In this document: in pieces, positions 18,127 to 26,253 of the stretch
Numbering within the stretch: the first letter of the stretch is position 1
Layout: each line of letters starts with the position of its first letter
Source: JABJPM01 sp964344655
GTDB taxonomy: Archaea; Nanobdellota; Nanobdellia; SCGC-AAA011-G17; PNOQ01
Direction: 5' to 3'
Length of the DNA stretch: 54,195 nucleotides
Assembly: GCA_964344655.1 (NCBI GenBank)
Contig: CAYFOF010000005.1
Coordinates: 1-54,195 of the forward strand
Program-made: the position numbers and the translations under genes
The notes under the pieces: generated by a model
What the model was told of the DNA's origin: nothing
Seen by the model: the letters and a program-made list of their open reading frames with translations, nothing else
Databases searched by the model: none

Positions 18127-18215
18127 AAAAGGTACATAAAAAAGGATCAGAGGTTGTGGGATTAATATCCTTGTTTTTATCAACATTGGTTCATCCAATC
18201 AAAAAAATATTTTAG
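18123..18215 (+). CDS. Possible 30-residue membrane peptide
   Basis: The ATG overlaps the previous stop (ATGA at 18123). It encodes MKKVHKKGSEVVGLISLFLS and ten more residues: a basic start, one short hydrophobic helix and a basic end. It fills the space exactly up to the AGGAGGT ribosome binding site of the next gene. No homologue is recognised, so coding status rests on the overlap and composition. Confidence 0.45.
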   Translation: MKKVHKKGSEVVGLISLFLSTLVHPIKKIF

Positions 18216-18226
18216 GAGGTTAAAAT

Positions 18227-18883
18227 ATGGAACATTTGTTTAATGCTATAAAGAGGCCTTTTACAAATTTCAGTAAGTTATTACTTGGTATTATTTTCAG
18301 TATAATTCCTATTGTTAATTTCATTGCAATTGGTTATCAAGTTCAATGTGCTAAAACTGCTCTATCTATGAAATTTATGTTGCCTAAATGGGAGAATTTT
18401 GGTAGATTGTTTATTACTGGAGTTTTAGGAAGTCTTATAGTTTTTATATATAGCATTCCTGCTTTGATTTTATTGCTTTTAGCGTTTACTACGCTTATTG
18501 CTAACCCTCTTGAATTTATAGCTTCGGGTGGTGCAGGTATTGAATCTGCTTTAGCGAATGGAGTTACTGGCCCCGTTATAGTTTTATTGGTATTGGGTAT
18601 TGTTGCTTTAGTTTTAGCTAGCTTAGTTGGAAGTTCAGCATTAGTAAATTACTCTAGTAGCTTGAAGTTTAAAGATGGATTTAAGAGAAAAATCTGGCAA
18701 AAAGCATTTACAGGAAAGTTTTTTGGAACATGGTTATTAGCAGGAATTTATGGGTTCTTAATTGCTATAGTATTAGGATTAATTCCTCAATTTGGATTTA
18801 TTAATATTGGCGATGGAATTCAAAGTTTCATATATGGAGTTACATATATGACTGCTTTAGCAACTATCTATAAAAAACTTTAA
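18227..18883 (+). CDS. DUF4013-family membrane protein
   Basis: A 218-residue protein preceded by a perfect AGGAGGT ribosome binding site. It opens EHLFNAIKRPFTNFSKLLLG, then IPIVNFIAIGYQVQCAKTA and LPKWENFGRLFITG, the DUF4013 pattern. There are four to five membrane helices. Function unknown. It is last in the operon with the DUF3566-like protein and converges on hisS. Confidence 0.8.
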   Translation: MEHLFNAIKRPFTNFSKLLLGIIFSIIPIVNFIAIGYQVQCAKTALSMKFMLPKWENFGRLFITGVLGSLIVFIYSIPALILLLLAFTTLIANPLEFIASGGAGIESALANGVTGPVIVLLVLGIVALVLASLVGSSALVNYSSSLKFKDGFKRKIWQKAFTGKFFGTWLLAGIYGFLIAIVLGLIPQFGFINIGDGIQSFIYGVTYMTALATIYKKL

Positions 18884-18895
18884 TTTTTTCTTTTT

Positions 18896-20206
18896 TTATT
18901 TTAGTTTTCTTAATAAATCTTCATAAGATATTAATTTCTCTTTTCCTGATTTCATGTTCCTTAAAGTAAATTTATGTTGGTTAATTTCTTTTTTACCAAT
19001 TATTAAGGCATAAGGAATTTTTAGTTTATCCACGTAATCTAGGTTTTTAGAAATTGCCCTTGAAGTAATATCCATGTCTACTGGAATTCCTTCTTTTCTT
19101 AGTTTGTCTACTACTTTTATTGCTTCGCTAGTAGATTTTTGAATTACTTCTTTTGTTGTTTTAATTGGGATTACATATATTTTTACTTTTGTTTTTATTT
19201 GATCTGGGTTTTCTAGTTTTATTGCTTCAGAAATTACATCTAATCCAAAAGAAATTCCTACTGCAGGATATTTTCCAGATCCAGCATAGTCTCCAATCAT
19301 CTTATCATATCTTCCTCCGCCACAAATTGAAGAAGTTACTTGGGAGCCATTTAGGAATCCTTCAAATATTGTTCCAGTGTAATAGCCAAAACCTCTTGCT
19401 AATGAAAGATTTAATTTTATCTTTTCTTTTTGTTTTTTATTAAAATATGCAAATAGTTGTTTTAATTCTTCTAAGCCTTCTCTTCCATCTGCACCTTTTA
19501 TTAAAGGTTCTAATTGATCAAATATTTGTTGTGATGTTCCATCTATTTTTAGAATTTTAGTTATTTCTTTTATTGTGTTTTCATCAATTATTTTAGAAAG
19601 TTCTTCTTTTACTCCTTTCAATCCTATTTTTTGTAATTTATCTATTATTATGATTGTATCTTGTAATTTTGCTTTTTTTACTCCAGCATTTATCATTAAA
19701 GATTCTAGTAATTTTCTATTATTTACTTCCATGTATGCATCTAATTTTAGTTTTTGAAATACTTCTAAAGCTAATTTAATTAATTCTGCATCTGCTAACA
19801 TGTTTTTTGTTCCTACAGTGTCTACATCACATTGCCAGAATTCTCTGTATCTTCCTAATTTTATTGGGCCATCTCTGAAAACTTCTCCAATTTGATAACG
19901 TTTGAAAGGCAATTTTGTATTAGGATTCATTGCAATATATCTAGCTAAAGGAACTGTTAAGTCAAATCTTAACCCTAGTTTTCTACTCCCCTGATCTTTT
20001 AATTTGAAAGTTTCTTTCATTGCATCTGAAGATTCTCCTGCTCCAGATTTATTTGCAAGAACATCTAATCTTTCAACTATTGGGGTTTCAAGAGGGTTAA
20101 ATCCATATAATTCGAAAGTTTTTGTTAATTCTTTTATTATGCTTTCTCTTAGAATTTTATCTTCTGGATTAATATCCCTCATTCCTTTAGGTAATTGTAG
20201 TTTCAT
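18896..20206 (-). CDS. hisS: Histidyl-tRNA synthetase
   Basis: A 436-residue class II synthetase of normal length. Motif 1 region is GFNPLETPIVERLDVL, motif 2 KRYQIGEVFRDGPIKLGRYREFWQ and motif 3 PAVGISFGLD. The HisA boxes LARGFGYYTGTIFEGF and CGGGRYDKM bind histidine. A C-terminal anticodon-binding domain follows (KVKIYVIPIKTTKE...). It charges tRNAHis. It lies 40 bases downstream of a tRNA-His gene on the same strand, so enzyme and substrate probably share a transcript starting near 20416. Confidence 0.97.
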   Translation of the reverse strand: MKLQLPKGMRDINPEDKILRESIIKELTKTFELYGFNPLETPIVERLDVLANKSGAGESSDAMKETFKLKDQGSRKLGLRFDLTVPLARYIAMNPNTKLPFKRYQIGEVFRDGPIKLGRYREFWQCDVDTVGTKNMLADAELIKLALEVFQKLKLDAYMEVNNRKLLESLMINAGVKKAKLQDTIIIIDKLQKIGLKGVKEELSKIIDENTIKEITKILKIDGTSQQIFDQLEPLIKGADGREGLEELKQLFAYFNKKQKEKIKLNLSLARGFGYYTGTIFEGFLNGSQVTSSICGGGRYDKMIGDYAGSGKYPAVGISFGLDVISEAIKLENPDQIKTKVKIYVIPIKTTKEVIQKSTSEAIKVVDKLRKEGIPVDMDITSRAISKNLDYVDKLKIPYALIIGKKEINQHKFTLRNMKSGKEKLISYEDLLRKLK

Positions 20207-20246
20207 TGTATTAAATCTCCTTCTCTTTGTTTAAATAAGTTTTGAA

Positions 20247-20319
20247 AGCGATAGCGGGGAATTGAACCCCGGCTTAAGGCGCCACAGGCCTTCGTACTAA
20301 CCACTATACGACTACCGCC
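20247..20319 (-). tRNA. tRNA-His (GUG), copy 1
   Basis: Full cloverleaf on the minus strand. The acceptor stem is GCGGTAG/CTATCGC and the D-arm GTAT...GTAC. The anticodon stem AAGGC/GCCTT closes loop CTGTGGC with anticodon GUG. The T-arm is CGGGG-TTCAATT-CCCCG. An extra G (-1) precedes the stem, as expected for tRNAHis. The discriminator base reads U where archaeal tRNAHis normally has C73. No CCA is encoded. It is upstream of hisS on the same strand. Confidence 0.93.
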
Positions 20320-20353
20320 ATTAAATTTACTTTTAGAAATAAAGTTCACACTA

Positions 20354-20413
20354 TTAACAATGAATACAATCAGCACCTTTTTGTGCCTTAGCCTCTTGAG
20401 TTAATAGTTTCAT
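20354..20413 (-). CDS. Possible leaderless 19-residue peptide upstream of tRNA-His/hisS
   Basis: An ATG at 20413 begins MKLLTQEAKAQKGADCIHC and stops. It lies about 30 bases after a TATA box (20439-20447, minus strand), so it would be translated from the extreme 5' end of the tRNA-His/hisS transcript. The same bases form a 9-bp inverted repeat (ACTATTAAC 20350-20358, GTTAATAGT 20400-20408) enclosing a GCAC/GTGC hairpin, so the signal could instead be RNA structure. The C-x-x-C ending is metal-site-like. Confidence 0.35.
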   Translation of the reverse strand: MKLLTQEAKAQKGADCIHC

Positions 20414-20438
20414 CTTAAAGTATATACTAGAGTATCTA

Positions 20439-20447
20439 TATATAAAT
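20439..20447 (-). promoter_or_regulatory. TATA box for tRNA-His/hisS transcript
   Basis: Reading on the minus strand, ATTTATATA is centred near 20443, giving an expected start near 20416, ahead of the micro-ORF, tRNA-His and hisS. Confidence 0.55.
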
Positions 20448-20494
20448 GTTTCTAAAATCATAATATTTAAAAAGGGTAATAAGACTCAAATTCG

Positions 20495-20737
20495 ATGGAA
20501 ATTGACCAACGAAGAAAAAGGGAAATTGCTGCAGTTGTAGAAGGATTAATTTCGGAAAGGAAAGGACGTCTTCCTCGTACTCTTTATCATCAAACTAGGG
20601 GTGCACTTCCCGATTATGATGTAAATTGGGATGAAATGGGATTAATATTTGATTATTTACAAGATCAAAAAAGAATTTCTCCTGTAGAAGATTTTTCTAA
20701 AAATATAACAACAAGAGCATATAAAGTGAGAAGTTAG
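20495..20737 (+). CDS. Small protein of unknown function
   Basis: An 80-residue basic/acidic mixed protein starting MEIDQRRKREIAAVVEGLIS. The middle NWDEMGLIFDYLQDQKRISP could be a small helical DNA-binding fold. A TATA box (ATTTAAAAA, 20465-20473) sits 26 bases before the ATG, supporting a leaderless transcript divergent from the tRNA-His/hisS unit. The 3' end overlaps by four bases with a small convergent ORF. Confidence 0.65.
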   Translation: MEIDQRRKREIAAVVEGLISERKGRLPRTLYHQTRGALPDYDVNWDEMGLIFDYLQDQKRISPVEDFSKNITTRAYKVRS

Positions 20738-20880
20738 AATTCTTTTTGATAATAAACATTATCTTTTTCTAGTTCTTTTTTTTCTTTCCAGAGATTGTAT
20801 TGCCAAAATGTAATAATTATTGCTGCAGCTACTTTAACAGTTTCTTTAAATATCTTCCATCTAGATTTTGAACTATTCAT
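20734..20880 (-). CDS. Possible single-helix membrane micro-protein
   Basis: A 48-residue ORF with a basic start (MNSSKSRWKIFKETVKVAAA), one hydrophobic helix (VAAAIIITFWQYNLW) and a charged tail. It exactly fills the space between pepF and the convergent gene ending at 20737, and it is codon-biased like its neighbours. No homologue is recognised. Confidence 0.5.
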   Translation of the reverse strand: MNSSKSRWKIFKETVKVAAAIIITFWQYNLWKEKKELEKDNVYYQKEF

Positions 20881-20904
20881 ATTTCTGATTAAAACTAATT
20901 ATAT

Positions 20905-22692
20905 TTAAATTTTGCCTAGTTTAGTTGCTAATTCTTCGGTTTCTTTAAGTAAATCTCTGATTTCTTGTAAACCTTGTTGCCAGAATTCTTTTTTTGTTAT
21001 GTCTATTCCCAATTTTAAGAATATATCTTTTGGTGATTCTGAAGATCCTGCCGCTAAGAATTCTTTTACTTTTTCAATGTTTTTTGGATCTTTTTTTACC
21101 ATCGATTGCATCGCTTTTGAAATTAATAATCCAGAAGCATAAGAATATACGTAAAAGAATCTTCTAATATGGCTCCAATAAATCCACCAATTTTCAGAAC
21201 CTTTTGATTTTTCAACAAAATCTCCCATATATGCAGACATATGTTTTTGGAAGATTTTTCCTATTTCAGTTTTTGAGAGATGTCCAGTTTTTCTGTATTC
21301 TTGATGTAATTCTTGTTCAAATCTATAGCATGCTATTTGTCTTATTATTGAAGATATTTCTGCGTCAAGTTTTTGCATTTGTAAAGCTAATCTTGTTTCA
21401 TCATCTGCTTCTTTTAATAGTTCTTGAGTTACAAAATCTTCCATAAAAGTACTTGCAACTTCTGCAGTTGAAAGAGGAGTATCAAAATATAAAGCAGGTT
21501 GTTTTTTCTTCATTAGTTCAACGTTTATTGCATGACCAAATTCGTGTGCCATTGTTTTTACATCATCTATTTTGTTTTTATGATTTAATAAAATAAAAGT
21601 TGGTTGAGTTTTTAACATTCCTATGCAAAATGCTCCACCGGATTTTCCTTTTTGAGGGAAAGCATCCACTTGTTCATTTTCTATTAAATTTTGGAATATT
21701 TCAGTAAATTCTTTGTCTAAATTTTGAAATGTTTTGTGAACTAAATCAATTGAATCTTCGTAATTATATTCTTTATTTGTATTCCCGTATTCTACAACTC
21801 TTTCATGATATTCTAGTTTTTCTAGATTTAGTAATTTTGATTTTAATTCGTAATATTTTTTAGAAATATCAAAGTTTTCAATTACCGTTTCTATTAGTGT
21901 ATCTACTACTTCGGTTTCAATATCATCAGAAACATGTCTTGCTTCATCTGGTCTTTGTATGTTTCTTAAAGAATCATTTACTTGTTTATTATTGAAAACA
22001 GCATTTATTTCTTCTTCGGCTACATCTGAAATTTTTGCAAGTATGTTGTTGAATGCTTTTGCTGCTTCATCTCTTACTTCTTTGTTTTTAGATTTTAATA
22101 AAGATAATAATTCTTCGTAAGTTCTTAGTTTTGTTTCTCCTTGTTCATCTTTTGCTTCTCTTTCTTCCTTTGATAATAGTCTTTCAACCATTGATACCCA
22201 TAATGAATATGAGGATTGAGATTTTAGATTTAGGATTATTTCTTCTTTTTCAGAAAGCATATATTTTGCGTTTTCGAATAATTTTTTTAGAAAATGTTTG
22301 TATTTTTTTAAACCTTCATCGTTTAGAAATTCTTCTTGTTTTTCTTTTGAGATTTTTGCAAGGTTTAATGCAAAAAATTCTGTTTGATTTGAAATTTCTA
22401 TTGAGAATTGTTCTATTTGATTAAATTTAGCTTTTATTTCTGTATTGTCTTTTTCTTTTTCAGCTTTTAGCCAGTAATAATAAACCTCATCTGCAGTAGA
22501 ACCATAATTTGTTTCTATTTCGTCTAATTCGTCTAAAGCTTGTTTTAATATTTTTGGATCTTTTAAGTAGGAATCATCATTTCTGTATTTTTCAGAAAAT
22601 TCTGTTATTATTTTTTTCCAGATTTCTCTTTGTTCTTCAAATTTATCTTTGTTGAAGTGTTTGTCTATATTCCATTCTGTTTTTTTTATCAT
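20905..22692 (-). CDS. pepF: Oligoendopeptidase F (M3 family zinc peptidase)
   Basis: About 595 residues with the zinc motif HEFGH in TMAHEFGHAINVELM (near residue 384) and the distal glutamate segment STAEVASTFMEDFV. The N-terminal alpha-helical lobe includes DEVYYYWLKAEKEKDN. It cleaves peptides of roughly 6-18 residues in the cytoplasm. I chose ATG 22692 (MIKKTEWNIDKHF); the upstream extension to 22746 reads through a tRNA gene. It lies 13 bases after tRNA-His copy 2 and may be co-transcribed with it. Confidence 0.95.
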   Translation of the reverse strand: MIKKTEWNIDKHFNKDKFEEQREIWKKIITEFSEKYRNDDSYLKDPKILKQALDELDEIETNYGSTADEVYYYWLKAEKEKDNTEIKAKFNQIEQFSIEISNQTEFFALNLAKISKEKQEEFLNDEGLKKYKHFLKKLFENAKYMLSEKEEIILNLKSQSSYSLWVSMVERLLSKEEREAKDEQGETKLRTYEELLSLLKSKNKEVRDEAAKAFNNILAKISDVAEEEINAVFNNKQVNDSLRNIQRPDEARHVSDDIETEVVDTLIETVIENFDISKKYYELKSKLLNLEKLEYHERVVEYGNTNKEYNYEDSIDLVHKTFQNLDKEFTEIFQNLIENEQVDAFPQKGKSGGAFCIGMLKTQPTFILLNHKNKIDDVKTMAHEFGHAINVELMKKKQPALYFDTPLSTAEVASTFMEDFVTQELLKEADDETRLALQMQKLDAEISSIIRQIACYRFEQELHQEYRKTGHLSKTEIGKIFQKHMSAYMGDFVEKSKGSENWWIYWSHIRRFFYVYSYASGLLISKAMQSMVKKDPKNIEKVKEFLAAGSSESPKDIFLKLGIDITKKEFWQQGLQEIRDLLKETEELATKLGKI

Positions 22693-22705
22693 TTTTATAA
22701 AAGAA

Positions 22706-22778
22706 AGCGATAGCGGAGAATCGAACTCCGGACACATGGACCACAACCATGTATTATAACCACTTAACTACTACCGCC
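22706..22778 (-). tRNA. tRNA-His (GUG), copy 2
   Basis: Minus-strand cloverleaf with the same acceptor stem as copy 1 (GCGGTAG/CTATCGC) and an encoded G-1. The anticodon arm differs (CATGG-TTGTGGT-CCATG, anticodon GUG), as does the T-arm (CGGAG-TTCGATT-CTCCG). The D-arm is GTTA...TAAT. Position 73 again reads U. A second tRNAHis gene is unusual for a small archaeal genome, which normally has one. Confidence 0.93.
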
Positions 22779-22815
22779 ACTAACATAGAAAGCGGAGATA
22801 TTTTTATTTTTAAAG

Positions 22816-24516
22816 TTATTGGATTTGTATTTCTGGATATTCTATTCTTTTTAATTTTGGAGTATATTCTATTATTATTTCTTGCCATGCCTTGGTTGGA
22901 TCTAATAATGTGAAGATATTTCTAAACAATAAATAATCTTCTTGGTTTAATGTTATTATGTTTTCATTAGTTTTCCATATTGGGTTTTGTATTATTCCGT
23001 GATTGTTATTTCCAGATAAATCATGTATTTGGTTTCCTGAATTTTCATTCATTGGCATATTTACACTTAATTCTTCTGGGAAAGACCAATTAAGTGTGTA
23101 TTGAAAATCATTAATTGTTGCAGTACTTTGTACTCCAATTCTGTAAAAATTGTTTTCTGCGTATAGATAATCAAATCCTGAATCTTTGTCTAAAAATCCT
23201 GAAAATCCATCTCCCATTGTTGTTGCTGGGCCAGAACATAATGAATAATGTTGTTGACAATGTTCGTATATTTCTTGAGCATTTGCTGCACTTGTTACGC
23301 CAAAGCTATTTCCTGGGAAAACATACATTACTGGAAGAATTCCAGTTCTATCATATATTAATTTTTTACTGAGGTTAAATTCTAATTCTCTTTCTTCTGG
23401 AGTATTACAGTATGTCATTCCAGCTCCAGATTCGCCAAAATCATGTCTGCAATGGTTAAAACTGTGACTGACTACATCCCATCCATATTCATCTACTAGA
23501 TTATTAACTTCTGTCCAATTCATTGTTTCAGATGTTGGATTAGTATTTTCTGTTAAATTTACTATTACCGCGACAATTCCTATATAATCAAAATCTGCAA
23601 GAATTTCTGCTGCACTATAATAAACCGAATCGTGGCCATCATCAAAAACAAGCATAATGGGTTTTTCTGGTAATTCTTGTATTCCTTGTCTCCAATTATC
23701 GTAGTCAATGCTACTTATTGTTTCGAATCCCCCATCTTTTAGAAATTGCATTTGATCTCTAAGGTCATTTGGATCTACTTCAAAAGGTTCAGCTGGAGAG
23801 TCAACACGATGGTACATCAAATAAGGTATTTTCATTTCTGATTTTGGGTTATTCCTATAAATCCCCATTATTTCTCCTTGAGTTAGGCTTCTATTTGCCA
23901 TGTAAAATCCATCTATGGAACCATTTAGAGGATTTATATCTCTACTTCCGATTCTTAAATCAGAATTTCCATTTTCCATATCAAGAAAATCCGCTATGTT
24001 TGATCTTGTTTCGAAATTTCCATCAATATATGTTAGTAAATTTTCCTGGTCTACTGAGAATCCCACAAAGTACCATTTATCATATTCAATTGGAGAGGTT
24101 ATAAAGATGCTTTTACCTTGGGATTTACTTAGATTATGTACTTGTGCAACTAATGAACTATATCCTAAACCGTCATCAAATTTTACTAGAGCATATTCGT
24201 AGTTATCTGGATATCCTTTTCCAAAAACAAATTGCCTGCCCATCCATCCCCCGCTTGTGTCAGGATTAAATTTTGTCCAGGTAAAAAATGATCCCATTTC
24301 GTTGGGAGAACTTAAATCATCACTATCTGGAATTGATATGTATTCTTGTTCGTTGAATTCTAAAAAAATATTTTCATGAGTTAAAACTTGGTATGTGGAG
24401 GGTACCTTTTGTAAATAAAAAGGAATGTTTGTTTCTCCCAAATATGTTTCGGATATTGTTGCTGAAACTAAAGGTGTGATAAAAAGTAATGTCATTAGTA
24501 ATAATACTTTGTTCAT
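22816..24516 (-). CDS. Secreted LamG-polysaccharide deacetylase
   Basis: A 566-residue protein with signal peptide MNKVLLLMTLLFITPLVSA. A LamG/concanavalin-like beta-sandwich follows (about 45-215, with DKWYFVGFSVDQENLLTYIDG and ADFLDMENGNSDLRIGSRD). The NodB-type deacetylase domain (about 230-470) has IPYLMYHRVDSP, the DDG motif in IMLVFDDGHDSVYY and the metal His pair VVSHSFNHCRHDF. A C-terminal LamG-like fragment ends it (DLSGNNNHGIIQNPIW). Such proteins bind and deacetylate N-acetylated glycans outside the cell. In a DPANN archaeon this could act on the host or its own envelope (inference). Confidence 0.88.
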   Translation of the reverse strand: MNKVLLLMTLLFITPLVSATISETYLGETNIPFYLQKVPSTYQVLTHENIFLEFNEQEYISIPDSDDLSSPNEMGSFFTWTKFNPDTSGGWMGRQFVFGKGYPDNYEYALVKFDDGLGYSSLVAQVHNLSKSQGKSIFITSPIEYDKWYFVGFSVDQENLLTYIDGNFETRSNIADFLDMENGNSDLRIGSRDINPLNGSIDGFYMANRSLTQGEIMGIYRNNPKSEMKIPYLMYHRVDSPAEPFEVDPNDLRDQMQFLKDGGFETISSIDYDNWRQGIQELPEKPIMLVFDDGHDSVYYSAAEILADFDYIGIVAVIVNLTENTNPTSETMNWTEVNNLVDEYGWDVVSHSFNHCRHDFGESGAGMTYCNTPEERELEFNLSKKLIYDRTGILPVMYVFPGNSFGVTSAANAQEIYEHCQQHYSLCSGPATTMGDGFSGFLDKDSGFDYLYAENNFYRIGVQSTATINDFQYTLNWSFPEELSVNMPMNENSGNQIHDLSGNNNHGIIQNPIWKTNENIITLNQEDYLLFRNIFTLLDPTKAWQEIIIEYTPKLKRIEYPEIQIQ

Positions 24517-24557
24517 TTAGGTGGGAATTTCAAACTGATTATAAGCTTATCTGTGAT

Positions 24558-25325
24558 TTACAATCTAGATTTAAATTTATTCACAAAACTAGCAAATTTT
24601 CCTTCTGGTTTTTCATCGAATTCTACTCCAATTAATTCTGCTGCTAATTTTTTATAAGCAATTGAACTTTTACTTTTTGGATTAGTATAAATTACTGGAT
24701 CTTTTTGTATTAGACTTGATCTTATTGCATTATCGTGTGGGATTGTTGCAAGAATTGGTTTTTCTAATAAAGTTTGTAAATTTAAATCAGAAATATCTCC
24801 CTCCCCGCCTGTTTTAGTTACTACGACTCCACGAACGTTTTTTCCAAGATCTTCTGCAATTCTAACTGTTTTCATTGCATCAGCAACTGCAGGAAGTTCT
24901 GGGTTTGTAACTACAATAATATCATTTACTGCATTCATTAAAGCTAAAGCTTCTCTTCCTAGGCCTGCCGCCCCATCTATAATTACAATATCTGCTAAAC
25001 CATCTAGGGAAGGTAAAACTTTCTTTAGGTTTTCTGGAGTTACATTTTTTAAATCTTTAATTGATAATCCTGCAGGAATTATTTTTATCCCAGAAGGATG
25101 CATATAAATTGATTCAGAAATGTGATTCTTTCCTTTTAGAACATGATGTAAATTAATTGGAACTACTGAAGCACCTAAATGTAGACCAACATTTGGAGTT
25201 GATAAATTAGCATCCATTAGAACTACATCCCTTCCGAAAAAATTCATTGCAGCGCTCAAGTTTACAGCTGTTGTTGTTTTTGCCACTCCACCTTTTCCAG
25301 ATAAAATTCCTACGTAATGAGTCAT
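24558..25325 (-). CDS. minD: MinD/ParA-family ATPase
   Basis: A 255-residue deviant-Walker-A ATPase. It has GILSGKGGVAKTTTAVNLSAA (GKGGVAKTT), VLMDANLSTPNVGLHLG (switch I), ADIVIIDGAAGLGREA (Walker B/switch II) and VVTKTGGEGDI. It resembles archaeal MinD, which positions proteins at the membrane or poles. There is no clear C-terminal amphipathic membrane helix beyond FASFVNKFKSRL, which could serve. It overlaps the stop of the preceding gene by one base (TAATG), forming an operon with two paralogous helical proteins that may be its partners (inference). Confidence 0.9.
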   Translation of the reverse strand: MTHYVGILSGKGGVAKTTTAVNLSAAMNFFGRDVVLMDANLSTPNVGLHLGASVVPINLHHVLKGKNHISESIYMHPSGIKIIPAGLSIKDLKNVTPENLKKVLPSLDGLADIVIIDGAAGLGREALALMNAVNDIIVVTNPELPAVADAMKTVRIAEDLGKNVRGVVVTKTGGEGDISDLNLQTLLEKPILATIPHDNAIRSSLIQKDPVIYTNPKSKSSIAYKKLAAELIGVEFDEKPEGKFASFVNKFKSRL

Positions 25326-25759
25326 TATACAAATTCCTCCACTTCTCTTATGAATTCTTTTGTTTTTTCAAAATATTCCATAACTTTAGGAACGTCAATT
25401 TCAACTACATCATCAGAATTAATATGGCAAAGCATAGTTACATGTTTTCTGTACTCTTCTCTCCTTCCAAAGTCAGAAACAACTACTTTTCGCATAAAAA
25501 AGTAAAGATCTAGGTATTCTTTAAACTTTCTTTTTAGTCTGTAAAGGCTTTCAGCTCTCAGCATTTTAGAATCTGGGATAAAATCTGTTTTTCCTTGATC
25601 TTTTGATTTTTCAAGGGAGGCCAAAATAGCAGAATCATATGCGGCTATCAATCTCTTAAAAATGTTTTGTATAATATCGCAGGTTCTTGTATATTTTAAA
25701 CTTACATAGATGAGATGATCGGCTCTTTTAATTTCGTCTTTAGCTTCTTTTAATTGCAT
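25325..25759 (-). CDS. Helical protein, MinD-operon partner A
   Basis: A 144-residue all-alpha protein. RADHLIYVSLKYTRTCDIIQ near the start parallels LADHMTYVTYPLLKETKLLL in the upstream neighbour, so the two are diverged paralogues. I do not recognise the family with certainty; size and helix content would suit a HEPN-like or four-helix bundle. It overlaps its neighbour by 20 bases and minD by one base, so the three genes are tightly coupled. Confidence 0.7.
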   Translation of the reverse strand: MQLKEAKDEIKRADHLIYVSLKYTRTCDIIQNIFKRLIAAYDSAILASLEKSKDQGKTDFIPDSKMLRAESLYRLKRKFKEYLDLYFFMRKVVVSDFGRREEYRKHVTMLCHINSDDVVEIDVPKVMEYFEKTKEFIREVEEFV

Positions 25760-26225
25760 GTTCTTGTTTTAGTATATTATGCAGTCTTAATATAAAAGGT
25801 TTTGCTTTTGACAGGTAATTTTTAGCGTCTTCTATCTCAAGTGTTTTTAAACTGTAATTTTTTGAGCAAATTACTAGTTTTTCTTTTTTTGCGAAAGCAA
25901 CTGGAGCTTCTTTATGTTTTTTTAGTATTTCATTGATTTCTAGTATTAATTTTGAGTAGTTTTGTAGGTTGTATCTACGTGCTGAAGATCTTTCGAAAAT
26001 ATCCAGTTTTTCTTTTAGGTTTTCTGGAATGTATGAAATTCTTTTGTATAGGTGGTCGTAATATAAGTATGCGTCTAAAGCTGTGTTTAATGATTTATTT
26101 ATGCTTTCAACTATTGATAAAAGTAATTTAGTTTCTTTTAGTAATGGATAAGTTACATAAGTCATGTGATCGGCTAATTTTAATTTTTTATTAGCTTCTA
26201 GAACTAAATTATTGAATTTTTGCAT
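25740..26225 (-). CDS. Helical protein, MinD-operon partner B
   Basis: A 161-residue alpha-helical protein and paralogue of partner A through the shared ADH-x-x-YVT segment and the following helix (LLSIVESINKSLNTALDAYLYYDHLYK). It is first gene of the minD operon and lies 28 bases after nac on the same strand. Function unknown. Confidence 0.7.
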   Translation of the reverse strand: MQKFNNLVLEANKKLKLADHMTYVTYPLLKETKLLLSIVESINKSLNTALDAYLYYDHLYKRISYIPENLKEKLDIFERSSARRYNLQNYSKLILEINEILKKHKEAPVAFAKKEKLVICSKNYSLKTLEIEDAKNYLSKAKPFILRLHNILKQEHAIKRS

Positions 26226-26253
26226 ATAATTAGTAGTTTATTGAAATATATAA

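Noticed and set aside
25325..26225. HEPN toxin assignment for the MinD-linked helical proteins
   Set aside because: One R-x5-H occurs in the 144-residue protein only, not in the paralogue, so a catalytic HEPN motif is not supported.
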